From: JANQGH01 sp039177555
GTDB lineage: Bacteria > Pseudomonadota > Alphaproteobacteria > DSM-16000 > Inquilinaceae
Direction: 5' to 3'
Length of the DNA: 64,000 nt
Assembly (NCBI GenBank): GCA_039177555.1
Contig: JBCDFV010000024.1
Location: 3,130 to 67,129 of the forward strand
The translations under genes were made by a program, and so were the position numbers. Positions 1-7,623 of this stretch are shown here, piece after piece (position 1 is the first letter of the stretch; every line of letters starts with the position of its first letter). The notes under the pieces are model-generated. The model made no database searches. It saw nothing but the letters and a program-made list of their open reading frames with translations, and had not been told where the DNA came from.

Positions 1-203
1 CCGTTGGCCACACCGAAAAACACAGGCGGCTGAGACCCATGAGCCAGTCGAAAAAGGATGGCGGAATCCGCGCCGGCGGCTCGACAGAGCTTACTGGTGA
101 TGTGGTCCCACCGATCAGCACCAAGGCTCAGATCGTAGATCTGATGCAAAAACTCGTCATTGGCGGCCGATCGTTCAATGCGCACTGGAAACCCCCGCAG
201 CAT
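1..203 (-). CDS. N-terminal fragment of a probable LuxR-type regulator (cut by window edge)
   Basis: An open frame runs from an ATG at 203 down to base 1 without a stop, so only about 67 codons are visible. The protein begins MLRGFPVRIERSAAND and continues with a helical stretch containing EFLHQIYDLSLGADRW and an ITSKLCRAAGADSAIL segment. I recall this pattern (two helices with a Trp, then an alternating hydrophobic strand) from the N-terminal half of alphaproteobacterial LuxR-family helix-turn-helix regulators. The DNA-binding end lies outside the window, so the family is inference. A TTG nine bases upstream, closer to an AGGAA, is an alternative start. The frame is closed upstream by a TAG. 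It is divergent from cas3; nothing else ties it to CRISPR. Confidence 0.5.
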   Translation of the reverse strand, partial: MLRGFPVRIERSAANDEFLHQIYDLSLGADRWDHITSKLCRAAGADSAILFRLAHGSQPPVFFGVAN

Positions 204-496
204 CGAGCCCAACGGTTCCTAGTTGATGCAAACTATCCGATTAGGCCTCAACATGGTCTTCTTGTCTAGAATTTGTGCCTCAACTTCGATCAAAAGTGGA
301 TCGTACCCGCAGTGTCTGGATGAACCGCCGGCAGTATAGGATCTAGGCAAGTCTTTGGGCCGCGGCTCTTCGCCTGGCAGAGACCCCTTTGGTACGTAAG
401 CCATGGCGGTCGACGGTTTTCGCGGCCTGGTGCAAGTTTTGGTTAGTGATCGACGTAATCGCTATCAAAGGGTCTGTGCGGCGCTAAAGTCGGGAC
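204..496. promoter_or_regulatory. divergent promoter region upstream of cas3
   Basis: This 293-base gap separates the leftward regulator from cas3. On the + strand a TTGGTT (439-444) and a TATCAA (463-468), 18 bases apart, form a plausible sigma-70 promoter about 30 bases before the cas3 ATG. An AAG at 468-470 sits where a type I-E PAM would have to be if the degenerate CRISPR units downstream of cas3 acted here. No other structure was recognised. A 61-codon leftward frame at 219-404 has no recognisable product. Confidence 0.3.
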
Positions 497-3088
497 ATGA
501 CCTCATACCTCGAATGGCCGGGCAAATCCTCTGATCCGCAGACCGGCATCTGTCATCCGGCGGTTTATCATATGCTGGACGTTGCGGCGGTGGCCGACAC
601 GCTGCTGAAGGCGGCGGACTTTCCCGACCCTGTGCACAAGGCGCTGCTGCTGCTTGCCGCCCTGCACGATCTGGGCAAGATCGGCGACCGGTTCCGCGCC
701 ATGGTCGAAAAGGGCGACGCCCAGGGTGACCGCCACTGGCAGGTCTCCATGGCCTGGTTCGACCATTTCGACGGCGCGATGCTGGCGCCGCGGCTGGGCG
801 GTGATCCTCTGGTGCGCAAAGTGTTGTACGCCGCCGCCGCGGGCCATCACGGCGCGCCGCCCGATCGGGACGACCTGCGCAACACGCACCGGCGGCGGAT
901 GGTGACGCAGGCCGGCGACCGCGCCGAACACGATGCGGGTCAGGTCATCGAGGCGTTCGCCGACCTGTTCCCCGGGGCCAGCCTCGACGGTCTGGAACTC
1001 ACCATCAAAAACGCCGAGGGCGACTGGCGGCGCAGCGCGAAGACCCTGTCGCGATGGTTCACGGGGCTGATCAGCACGGCGGACTGGATCGGCTCCAACA
1101 CCGCGTGGTTTCCGGCCACCGAGGCCGGCCCCGCCCTTGTCGACTATGTCGCCATCGCCTGCGACCGGGCGGACGTGGCGCTGCTTGAATGCGGTCTTGG
1201 CGCCGCCAGGCCGTCGCACTGCCGGTCCGACAGCCTGTTTTCCTTCGACGCGTTTTCGCCCATGCAGCGCGCCGCGCTGGACGCCGAGTTGCCGGACGGG
1301 CCGGCGCTGGCGATCATCGAGGACGCGACCGGTTCGGGCAAGACCGAGGCGGCGCTGATGCTGGCGCATCGGATGATGCAGGCGGGCAAGGGCGACGGGC
1401 TGTTCTTCGCCCTGCCGACCATGGCGACGGCGAACGCCATGTTCGCCCGCCTCACCGCGCTCGGCCGGATGTTCAAGGGCCAGCCGTCGCTGGCGCTTTC
1501 CCACAGCCGGGCGGCGCTGCATGGCGGGTTCCGCGCCCTGCGGGGCAGCCAGAGGCGCGAGCCGGACGAGATGGCCTGCGCCGACTGGTTCGCCGACGGC
1601 CGCCGCAAGGCGCTGCTGGCCCAGGCCGGCGTCGGCACGATCGACCAGGCGCTGCTCGCCGTGCTGCCGACGCGCTATTTCGGGCTCAGGCTCTATGCGC
1701 TGTCGCGCAAGGTGCTGCTCGTGGACGAGGCCCACGACTACGATGCCTACATGCAGGCGGAGATGGAACGGCTGCTGACCTTCCACGCGCAGCTGGGCGG
1801 CTCGGCGATTCTGATGACCGCGACCTTGCCGACGGAGATGCGGGCGCGCCTCGCGCGGGCGTTCCAAGAGGGCGCGTCGCGGCGCGACCTGCCCGACCTG
1901 CCGGACGCCTATCCCCAATTCACCATGATCGGCGGGACGGCGCAGTCATCGCCGGTCGCGCCGGTTGCCGCCACGGTGCGCCGCGTCGCGGTCCGGCGGC
2001 TTGCGACGCTGGACGAGGCGCTCGATGTTATCGCCGCGCAGTCGGCCCGTGGTGCTGCCTGCGCCTTCGTGCGCAATTCGGTCGACGAGGCGATCGCCGC
2101 GGTCAAGGCGCTGCGCGCACGGGGGGTGGAGGCCATGCTGCACCATGCCCGCTTCGCCCTGTGGGACAGGCTGGCCAACGAGGACCGGGTAATCGCCACG
2201 TTCGGCAAGGCCGCCGACGCCCGGACGCGTCGCGGCCAGGTGATCGTCGGTACGCAGGTCCTGGAACAGTCGCTGGACATCTGCTTCGACGTCATGGTCA
2301 CCGACCTGGCGCCGATGGGCGCGTTGATCCAGCGCGCCGGCCGGCTTTGGCGGCACCAGCGGGATCGACCGTTGCTAGGGCCGGTGCTGGGGCCGGTGCC
2401 GGGGCCGCTGCTGCACGTGCTGTCGCCCGATCCGGACGATGTGGCGGACGCGCATTGGGCGCGCGATCTGCTGGGCCAGGGCTGGTACGTCTATTCTGTG
2501 GACCTGCAGTGGCGCACGGCCAAGGCGCTGTTCGCTGCCGGGCAGATCGATGCGCCGGACGGCCTGCGCGCCCTGATCGCGGCGGTTGACGGCGCCGAGG
2601 CATCTGATGTGCCGCCGGCGCTCAGCGAGGCCGAAGGCAATCGGCTGGGCGAGATGTTCGCCGAGGGCGGCCTTGCCAACCAGAACCTGCTGGAGGCGAA
2701 GGGCGGGTACGGCGACGCCGAACAGGTCTGGAGCGACGAGACGTTTCCCACCCGGCTCGCCCCGGAACAGATGACGCTGGTGCTGGCGCGCCGCGATGCC
2801 GATGGGGCGCTGGTGCCCTATGCGCCGATCGGCGAAGACGGCGACTTCACCCGCGCCTGGGCCCTGTCGGAGGTCGGCCTGGCCCGGCACCGCTGGGGCG
2901 AGGAGGAGGTCGACCAGGAAGCGCCGGAGATCGCCGCCATCCGCAAGGGCTGGAAGACGTGGCAGAAGGCGACGCACGCCGTCTGTCCGGTCGCGGAGGA
3001 TGGGGCGATAACGGATAGGGTGCACTACGATGAGGGCAATGGACTGGTCGTTCGGCAGGAAATGAATTCAGTGACCACAGGAACCTAA
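497..3088 (+). CDS. cas3: CRISPR-associated helicase/nuclease Cas3 (type I-E)
   Basis: Cas3 is recruited by target-bound Cascade, nicks the displaced strand with its HD nuclease domain and unwinds and degrades DNA with its SF2 helicase. At 863 aa it is close to the E. coli length. The HD domain is at the N terminus, with HDLGK at 57-61 and a GHHG near 116. Helicase motifs follow in order: Walker A ATGSGKTEAA near 278, the DEAH box at 410-413, a MTATLP motif III, GTQVLEQSLD, and the QRAGRLWR motif VI near 612. The C-terminal part resembles the usual accessory domain. The ATG at 497 gives a typical N terminus. It is separated from the Cascade genes by 582 bases with their own small gene and a terminator, so it is probably a separate transcription unit. 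Confidence 0.95.
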   Translation: MTSYLEWPGKSSDPQTGICHPAVYHMLDVAAVADTLLKAADFPDPVHKALLLLAALHDLGKIGDRFRAMVEKGDAQGDRHWQVSMAWFDHFDGAMLAPRLGGDPLVRKVLYAAAAGHHGAPPDRDDLRNTHRRRMVTQAGDRAEHDAGQVIEAFADLFPGASLDGLELTIKNAEGDWRRSAKTLSRWFTGLISTADWIGSNTAWFPATEAGPALVDYVAIACDRADVALLECGLGAARPSHCRSDSLFSFDAFSPMQRAALDAELPDGPALAIIEDATGSGKTEAALMLAHRMMQAGKGDGLFFALPTMATANAMFARLTALGRMFKGQPSLALSHSRAALHGGFRALRGSQRREPDEMACADWFADGRRKALLAQAGVGTIDQALLAVLPTRYFGLRLYALSRKVLLVDEAHDYDAYMQAEMERLLTFHAQLGGSAILMTATLPTEMRARLARAFQEGASRRDLPDLPDAYPQFTMIGGTAQSSPVAPVAATVRRVAVRRLATLDEALDVIAAQSARGAACAFVRNSVDEAIAAVKALRARGVEAMLHHARFALWDRLANEDRVIATFGKAADARTRRGQVIVGTQVLEQSLDICFDVMVTDLAPMGALIQRAGRLWRHQRDRPLLGPVLGPVPGPLLHVLSPDPDDVADAHWARDLLGQGWYVYSVDLQWRTAKALFAAGQIDAPDGLRALIAAVDGAEASDVPPALSEAEGNRLGEMFAEGGLANQNLLEAKGGYGDAEQVWSDETFPTRLAPEQMTLVLARRDADGALVPYAPIGEDGDFTRAWALSEVGLARHRWGEEEVDQEAPEIAAIRKGWKTWQKATHAVCPVAEDGAITDRVHYDEGNGLVVRQEMNSVTTGT

Positions 3089-3113
3089 TGGATTAGAGTT
3101 CGATGATTGATCA

Positions 3114-3184
3114 CCGTTCGCGCGGTGATGAACCAGGTGTGTCCCAAGGGCATATACGTTCTCCGCAAGCGCGGAGATAAGGGT
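3114..3184 (+). repeat. two degenerate CRISPR-repeat-like units between cas3 and cse1
   Basis: Two tandem units lie 26 bases after cas3. Unit 1 (from 3114) reads CCGTTC, lacks four bases of the stem, then GCGCGGTGATGAACCA. Unit 2 (from 3156) reads CGTTCTCCGCAAGCGCGG followed by AGATAAGG. Both align with the repeat of the real arrays, which has CGTTCCCCGCACGCGCGG and then GGATGAACCG. Each is followed by almost the same sequence, GTGTGTCCCAAGGGCAT and GTGTGTCACAAGGGCCAT. The unit period is about 42 bases rather than 61, so the spacer-like parts are short. It could be a relic array or a CRISPR-derived regulatory mini-array. The resemblance is seen directly; the role is inference. Confidence 0.6.
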
Positions 3185-3246
3185 GTGTCACAAGGGCCAT
3201 TCACTATGGGTTGACGTGCGGTAGGTCGTCTGCCCTAATTGGTGAA

Positions 3247-3275
3247 GGCCGGCGCGGATATGATTCGCGCCGGCC
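3247..3275. terminator. 10-bp GC hairpin downstream of cas3
   Basis: GGCCGGCGCG (3247-3256) and CGCGCCGGCC (3266-3275) form a perfect 10-bp stem with a 9-base loop. No T-tract follows on the + strand, so an intrinsic terminator for cas3 is plausible but unproven. Confidence 0.4.
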
Positions 3276-3328
3276 CCATTAGCCGCCCATCTGTCGCTGC
3301 AACGATGGATGGACAATACCGAAGCCGT

Positions 3329-3395
3329 CGCAGGGCTAAGGCATTCTTGCTAATGGCGGAATAGCGTGTTCCGCCAAAATGCGCAATGCCCTGCG
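3329..3395. promoter_or_regulatory. long nested palindrome upstream of the small HTH gene
   Basis: The core is TGGCGGAA (3354-3361) and TTCCGCCA (3369-3376) around a 7-base loop. Outside it GGCATT (3340-3345) pairs with AATGCC (3385-3390), and CGCAG (3329-3333) with CTGCG (3391-3395), leaving a 6-base bulge. It ends 23 bases before the start codon of the HTH gene, so it could be that protein's operator or a structured 5' leader in its mRNA. Confidence 0.4.
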
Positions 3396-3418
3396 GCCTA
3401 ACATGAAAGGCTGCAACG

Positions 3419-3610
3419 ATGCAGATCGATCTTCCTCCACAGAAGCCCAACTTGACGTTCGACGAGGCCATAGAGGTCTGGCGTTTGCACAAGTTGGGTG
3501 TTGTACAACATCGGATTGCTGCCCAGTTCGGCGTTAATCCAGGTCGGGTCAGCGATGTGCTTAAGGAGCGTAAGCACATTGGAAGCCGCGACAAAGTGAC
3601 CGAAGAATAA
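3419..3610 (+). CDS. small helix-turn-helix protein between cas3 and cse1
   Basis: A 63-aa protein with ATG at 3419 and an AAAGG about nine bases upstream. Residues about 15-55 read as a single HTH: FDEAIEVWRLHKLGVVQHRI, then AAQFGVNPGRVSDVLKERK. The AAQFGVNPGRVSDVL part has the spacing of a resolvase- or homeodomain-like helix-turn-helix. Small orphan proteins of this type are common in alphaproteobacteria. Nothing else is in the protein, so if functional it is a DNA-binding domain alone. Its position between cas3 and the Cascade operon, behind a palindrome and before a strong terminator, makes a Cas-regulator role attractive but unproven. It is not a known cas gene. Confidence 0.6.
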   Translation: MQIDLPPQKPNLTFDEAIEVWRLHKLGVVQHRIAAQFGVNPGRVSDVLKERKHIGSRDKVTEE

Positions 3611-3619
3611 TCCGTTGAG

Positions 3620-3653
3620 AACGGGCGGGCGGGCTTTAAGCGCCCGCCCGTTT
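3620..3653 (+). terminator. strong hairpin terminator/attenuator just before cse1
   Basis: AACGGGCGGGCG (3620-3631) and CGCCCGCCCGTT (3641-3652) make a perfect 12-bp stem with a 9-base loop, followed by a short T-rich run (GTTTCAGTCT). It closes the HTH transcript 10 bases after its stop. It ends 18 bases before the cse1 ATG, which leaves no room for a normal promoter between them. Confidence 0.7.
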
Positions 3654-3670
3654 CAGTCTAGGTTGCATTC

Positions 3671-5236
3671 ATGACTCTCAACCTAATCACCGATCCTTGG
3701 ATCCCGGTGCGTACGCGCGATGGGGCGCGGCGGGTGGTTCGGCCGGACCAGATTGCCGAGGCCGGTGTGGCCCGGCCGGATTGGCCGCGGGCCGACTTCA
3801 ACCTGGCCTGTTACGAGCTGCTGATCGGGCTGGTCTTTCTCGCCGACCCGCCCGAGGACGAGGCGGATTGGCGGGACCGGCGTGCGCCGGACCCCGGCCG
3901 GCTGCGCGCGGCGCTGGCGCCCTTGGCGCCGGCCTTCGATCTGGGCGGGGCGGGGGACCGGTTCCTGCAAGATCGGGAGGATCTCGACACCGCCGCATCG
4001 CCGGTCGACATGCTGTTCATCGACGCCTCCGGCGGCAACACGGCGAAGAACAACGCCGACCTGATGGTCAAGCGCGGCCGCTACACCGCGCTTCCCGCGC
4101 CGCTGGCGGCGATGGCGCTGTTCACCCTGCAGGCCCAGGCGCCGTCCGGCGGGGCCGGCAACCGGACGTCGATGCGCGGCGGCGGTCCGCTGATCACGCT
4201 GGTCGAGCCCGCCGATCGTGCCGGCCCCGATAATAAGGCATCGTCGCCCCTGTGGGACATGGTGTGGGCGAACGTGCCGGTTGGCGAACCGCTGCTGGAC
4301 ACTGCGTCGCCGGACCGGCTGCGCGATGCGCTGCCCTGGATGCGGCCCACGCGCACCTCGGAGAAAGGCACCAATCCGCTGCAGCCGCCCAACGATGGCG
4401 GCCTGGCCCTGGCCGAGACGTTCTTCGGCATGCCGCGCCGGCTGCGGCTGGATTTCGCCGAGGATGACGACACCCTGGTCGTCGGCGTTCGCCAGCGCCC
4501 CTATGGAACAAATTATGGGCTTTGGACCCACCCCCTGACGCCGTACTACCAGCAAAAGGTCGGGTCGGAACCCCTGCCCGTGCACCCCAGGCCAGGCATC
4601 GGCAGCTATCGCAACTGGGCCGGCATCGCGTTTGAGGAACATGAAGGCCTGCGCCATATGGCGCAGGTCGTTGCCGACTGGCACGATCGCGGGCCAGACG
4701 GGGTGGTGGCCAGCCTGCATGTCGGCGGCTGGGCCATGGACAACATGAAACCGCTCGATTTTCTGTGGTCGCGCCAGCCGCTCCATCCCCTCGACCCCGA
4801 CGATCAGCATGCCGCGGCGGCATTGGTCAGCGCCGCCAACGCGTTTTCCTTGGCGCTGGCCGGCGCCGTGCAGACGCTGGCCAAGGCCGCCAGCATGGAT
4901 GCCTCCGCCGTGGAACCGGTGCGCGAGGCGTTCTACGCCGACACGCAGGACGATTTCGAGAAGATGCTCGGCCGGCTGGCGGCGGGCGAGACGCTGGCCA
5001 AGGTCGCGCAGGACTGGGTCAAGACCCTGCGGCGCGCGGCGTTACGTCTGTATGACGAGCGCGCGGTGCCCGGCTTGGGCGACCGCCGGATCGAGGACGC
5101 CCAGGCCATCATCGAGGCGCGCCAGCGGCTGCTGGCCGCCTTTTCCGGCTGGGGGCGGAAAACCGGGCAGGCGGCCTTCGATGTTCTCAAGCTGCCGCTG
5201 CCGAAAAGGCGCACCAAGAAAAGGGAAGAGGCATGA
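3671..5236 (+). CDS. casA: Cascade large subunit Cse1 (CasA, Cas8e)
   Basis: Cse1 recognises the PAM and docks Cas3 in the type I-E Cascade complex. The protein is 521 aa (E. coli CasA is 502 aa) and starts MTLNLITDPWIPVRTRDG, the usual Cse1 opening. A GGGNRTS-like glycine-rich stretch near residue 165 and a predominantly helical C-terminal part fit the family. The gene overlaps cse2 by ATGA, so translation is coupled. The upstream RBS is weak and the start lies only 18 bases beyond a strong hairpin terminator, so expression may depend on read-through from the HTH gene or on a promoter inside that gene. Confidence 0.92.
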   Translation: MTLNLITDPWIPVRTRDGARRVVRPDQIAEAGVARPDWPRADFNLACYELLIGLVFLADPPEDEADWRDRRAPDPGRLRAALAPLAPAFDLGGAGDRFLQDREDLDTAASPVDMLFIDASGGNTAKNNADLMVKRGRYTALPAPLAAMALFTLQAQAPSGGAGNRTSMRGGGPLITLVEPADRAGPDNKASSPLWDMVWANVPVGEPLLDTASPDRLRDALPWMRPTRTSEKGTNPLQPPNDGGLALAETFFGMPRRLRLDFAEDDDTLVVGVRQRPYGTNYGLWTHPLTPYYQQKVGSEPLPVHPRPGIGSYRNWAGIAFEEHEGLRHMAQVVADWHDRGPDGVVASLHVGGWAMDNMKPLDFLWSRQPLHPLDPDDQHAAAALVSAANAFSLALAGAVQTLAKAASMDASAVEPVREAFYADTQDDFEKMLGRLAAGETLAKVAQDWVKTLRRAALRLYDERAVPGLGDRRIEDAQAIIEARQRLLAAFSGWGRKTGQAAFDVLKLPLPKRRTKKREEA

Positions 5237-5787
5237 GCGAAGCGAAAGACACGCCCGGACAGGTCATCCTCTCCTGGTGGGGTCGGCGACTGAACAGAGA
5301 CACCGGCGCGGCACGCAAGGCCCGGGCGCAATTGCGCCGCGCCACCAGCCCGTTGGAGGTGCTGACACTGGACGTCACGCACGATCTGCATGGGCATCTC
5401 GGCATCAACCTTGCCAGGGGTGACGGCCCGCGGCGCCTGGCGCTGGTGGCCGCCACTGTCGCCGGGCTGGACAGCAGTGTTCGTGCCTCCCTGCCGCGCC
5501 GGTTCGGCGAGAAGGACGGGGACAATCCGCGCCTGTCGCCTATGCGCTTCGAGTGCATCCTGCGCGCGGGCGACGATTGGGAGTTGGCGATACGCCTGCG
5601 CCGCGCCCTGCCGATCGTGGGCCGCACCGCCAATGTCGCCGGCCTTGGCGCCGATCTTCTGCGTTGGGGCGAGGACGTGCGCACCCGCTGGTGCTTTGAC
5701 TATTTCGGTGCCGCGCCGCCGGACGCGCCGGACGCTGACGACGCGCCGGACGCGTCCGAACCATCCGCTGACCATCAAGAGGGCTGA
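5233..5787 (+). CDS. casB: Cascade small subunit Cse2 (CasB)
   Basis: 184 aa, slightly longer than E. coli CasB (160 aa). Cse2 forms the inner-belly dimer of Cascade, stabilising crRNA and the displaced strand. The N-terminal SWWGRRLNRDTGAARKARAQ is characteristic: a WW-type motif followed by an Arg-rich helix. The C-terminal tail is low-complexity and acidic (PDAPDADDAPDASEP) and probably disordered. It starts in a 4-base overlap with cse1 and ends four bases before the cas7 GTG. Confidence 0.92.
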   Translation: MSEAKDTPGQVILSWWGRRLNRDTGAARKARAQLRRATSPLEVLTLDVTHDLHGHLGINLARGDGPRRLALVAATVAGLDSSVRASLPRRFGEKDGDNPRLSPMRFECILRAGDDWELAIRLRRALPIVGRTANVAGLGADLLRWGEDVRTRWCFDYFGAAPPDAPDADDAPDASEPSADHQEG

Positions 5788-5791
5788 TCCC

Positions 5792-6907
5792 GTGACCCCA
5801 TTCATCCAGCTTCACCTGTTGACGACCTATCCGCCCTCCAACCCCAACCGGGACGATCAGGGCCGGCCGAAATCGGCCGTGGTCGGCGGTGCGCCGCGCC
5901 TGCGCCTGTCCAGCCAGGCGATCAAGCGCGCCGTGCGCACCGCGCCGCAGTTTCAGGCCGCGCTTGAGGGCCATCTGGGCGAACGCACCCAGCGCATCGG
6001 CGAGGTCGTCCGCGACCATCTGATCGGCACGCGCGGCGCGGACGAAGAGCGGGCTTACGCGATCGCCGAGACCGTGGCCGACATTTTCGGCAAGCCCGAC
6101 GCGGACAAGAACAAGGACGGCAAGGGGCCGTTCACCGCGCAACTGGCCTTCGTCTCGCCGGACGAACGACGGGCGGCGATCGCGCTTGCCGAACGGGCGC
6201 TGGACGGCGAGGATTTGCCGGCCAAGGCGGACAAGGCGTTGAAGCAAACCGTGCTGCGCCGGGCCGACGGCGCGGTCGACGTGGCCATGTTCGGCCGCAT
6301 GCTGGCCGACGATCCGGACTTCAACCGCGAGGCGGCGGTGCAGGTCAGCCACGCCATCACCACCCACCGCGCGGAGGTGGAGGACGACTATTACACCGCC
6401 GTCGACGATCTGAAGACGGCGGCGGAGGATGCCGGCGCCGGCTTTCTCAGCGAGGCTGGCTTCGGTTCCGGCATCTATTATCTCTACGCCAACATCGACA
6501 CGCGCCTGCTGGTCGAGAACCTCGCCGGCGACGCCGAGCTTGCCGCGCGCGCCTGCGAGGCCCTTGTCGAGGCGCTGGCGACCGCGACCCCGTCGGGCAA
6601 GCAGAACTCTTTCGCCCACCGGCCGCGCGCCTGCTACATCCTGGCCGAGGCCGGGGCGCAGCAGCCGCGCGACCTGTCCGGCGCCTTCTTCACCGCCATC
6701 ACGGGTGACGATCTGCGCGCCGCGTCGATCGACGCGTTGGAGACGATGCGCGACCGGATGGACGCCGCTTATGGTGACGGCGCGGACGACCGTCGGGTCA
6801 TGAACGTCTTTGAGGGCAGCGGATCCCTGGCCGACATCAAGGCCTTCGTGACGGATGCGGTGGCCGCGTCTGGCCCTACAGACAATGCCCGGCCCGGCGG
6901 ACGATGA
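5792..6907 (+). CDS. casC: Cascade backbone subunit Cas7 (Cse4, CasC)
   Basis: Cas7e forms the six-copy backbone that holds the crRNA spacer. The longer open frame starting at 5390 is mostly out-of-frame cse2. The real protein starts at GTG 5792, giving MTPFIQLHLLTTYPPSNPNR, the standard Cas7e N terminus with the RRAMP first strand. It is 371 aa (E. coli CasC 363). Family blocks seen include RLSSQAIKRAVRT and the SGIYYLYANIDTRLLVENL strand near the middle. It overlaps cas5 by ATGA. Confidence 0.93.
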   Translation: MTPFIQLHLLTTYPPSNPNRDDQGRPKSAVVGGAPRLRLSSQAIKRAVRTAPQFQAALEGHLGERTQRIGEVVRDHLIGTRGADEERAYAIAETVADIFGKPDADKNKDGKGPFTAQLAFVSPDERRAAIALAERALDGEDLPAKADKALKQTVLRRADGAVDVAMFGRMLADDPDFNREAAVQVSHAITTHRAEVEDDYYTAVDDLKTAAEDAGAGFLSEAGFGSGIYYLYANIDTRLLVENLAGDAELAARACEALVEALATATPSGKQNSFAHRPRACYILAEAGAQQPRDLSGAFFTAITGDDLRAASIDALETMRDRMDAAYGDGADDRRVMNVFEGSGSLADIKAFVTDAVAASGPTDNARPGGR

Positions 6908-7623
6908 CTGAGTTCCTGGTCTTCACGCTGGCCGCGCAGATCGCGTCCTTCGGCGGTCTGGCCGGTCACGAGCGGCGGGGCAGCGACAGTTGGCCGGGGC
7001 GGTCGGCGCTGATCGGCCTGTTGGGCGCCGCGAACGGCACGCGCCGGGATGATGACGCCGGGCAGGCAGAACTGGCCGCGCTGGGCTTCGCGGTCGGCGC
7101 CTACGCAACCGGGGTGCCGCTGCGCGACTATCACACGGTGCAGACCGTGCCGCAGAAGTTCAAGCGCCCGGCGACGCGCGCCCAGGCCTTGGCGCTGGCT
7201 GGCGACCAGGGTGATTTGAACACCGTGATCACCCTGCGCGACTATCGCTGCGGCGTGCTTTATGCCGTGGCCGTCTGGGGGGACGGTGCAATGCTCGCCG
7301 ACCTTCAAGAGGCGCTGCGCCAGCCGCGTTTCACGCTCTATCTCGGTCGCAAATCCTGCCCGCTGTCCGCGCCGGTCGCGCCGCGCATCGTCGATGTTGA
7401 GGACCCGGTGCGGGCGCTGGCAAAGGCAAAGCTGCCTGCATGGTATCCACCATCGTCCGGCCCCGACTTCATCGCCAGCGAGTGGCCGGCGGAGATGGCG
7501 GGCTTCCGGGAAACGACCGAGTGGCGCCATGACGAGCCGCTTGACCGCCGGCAATGGCACTTCGCCGCGCGGCAGGTGCGCATGCACCGGCCCGCGCGCG
7601 GTGATGACGGGGCAAGCCCATGA
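6904..7623 (+). CDS. casD: Cascade subunit Cas5 (Cas5e, CasD)
   Basis: 239 aa. Cas5e caps the 5' handle of the crRNA at the foot of Cascade. The N-terminal RRAMP strand MTEFLVFTLAAQIASFGG and the following RGSDSWPGRSALIGLLGAA block are typical; GLLGAA is the family signature. The LYLGRKSCPLSAP segment near residues 140-155 is another conserved Cas5e block. It is coupled to both neighbours by 4-base overlaps. The C-terminal region after about residue 215 is Arg-rich. Confidence 0.93.
   Translation: MTEFLVFTLAAQIASFGGLAGHERRGSDSWPGRSALIGLLGAANGTRRDDDAGQAELAALGFAVGAYATGVPLRDYHTVQTVPQKFKRPATRAQALALAGDQGDLNTVITLRDYRCGVLYAVAVWGDGAMLADLQEALRQPRFTLYLGRKSCPLSAPVAPRIVDVEDPVRALAKAKLPAWYPPSSGPDFIASEWPAEMAGFRETTEWRHDEPLDRRQWHFAARQVRMHRPARGDDGASP

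Noticed and set aside
39..269. 76-codon rightward frame near the left edge
   Set aside because: It overlaps, antisense, a longer frame with protein-like composition that continues past the edge; its own translation has no recognisable pattern.
468..490. Protospacer for the cas3-downstream units in the cas3 promoter
   Set aside because: Only 6 of the first 7 bases match and nothing beyond; not enough to call a target, kept only as a weak hint in the mini-array finding.
503..1918. Long leftward frame antisense to cas3 (and similar long antisense frames in other genes)
   Set aside because: GC-rich codon usage produces long mirror frames; composition is Arg/Gly/Ala-rich without domains.
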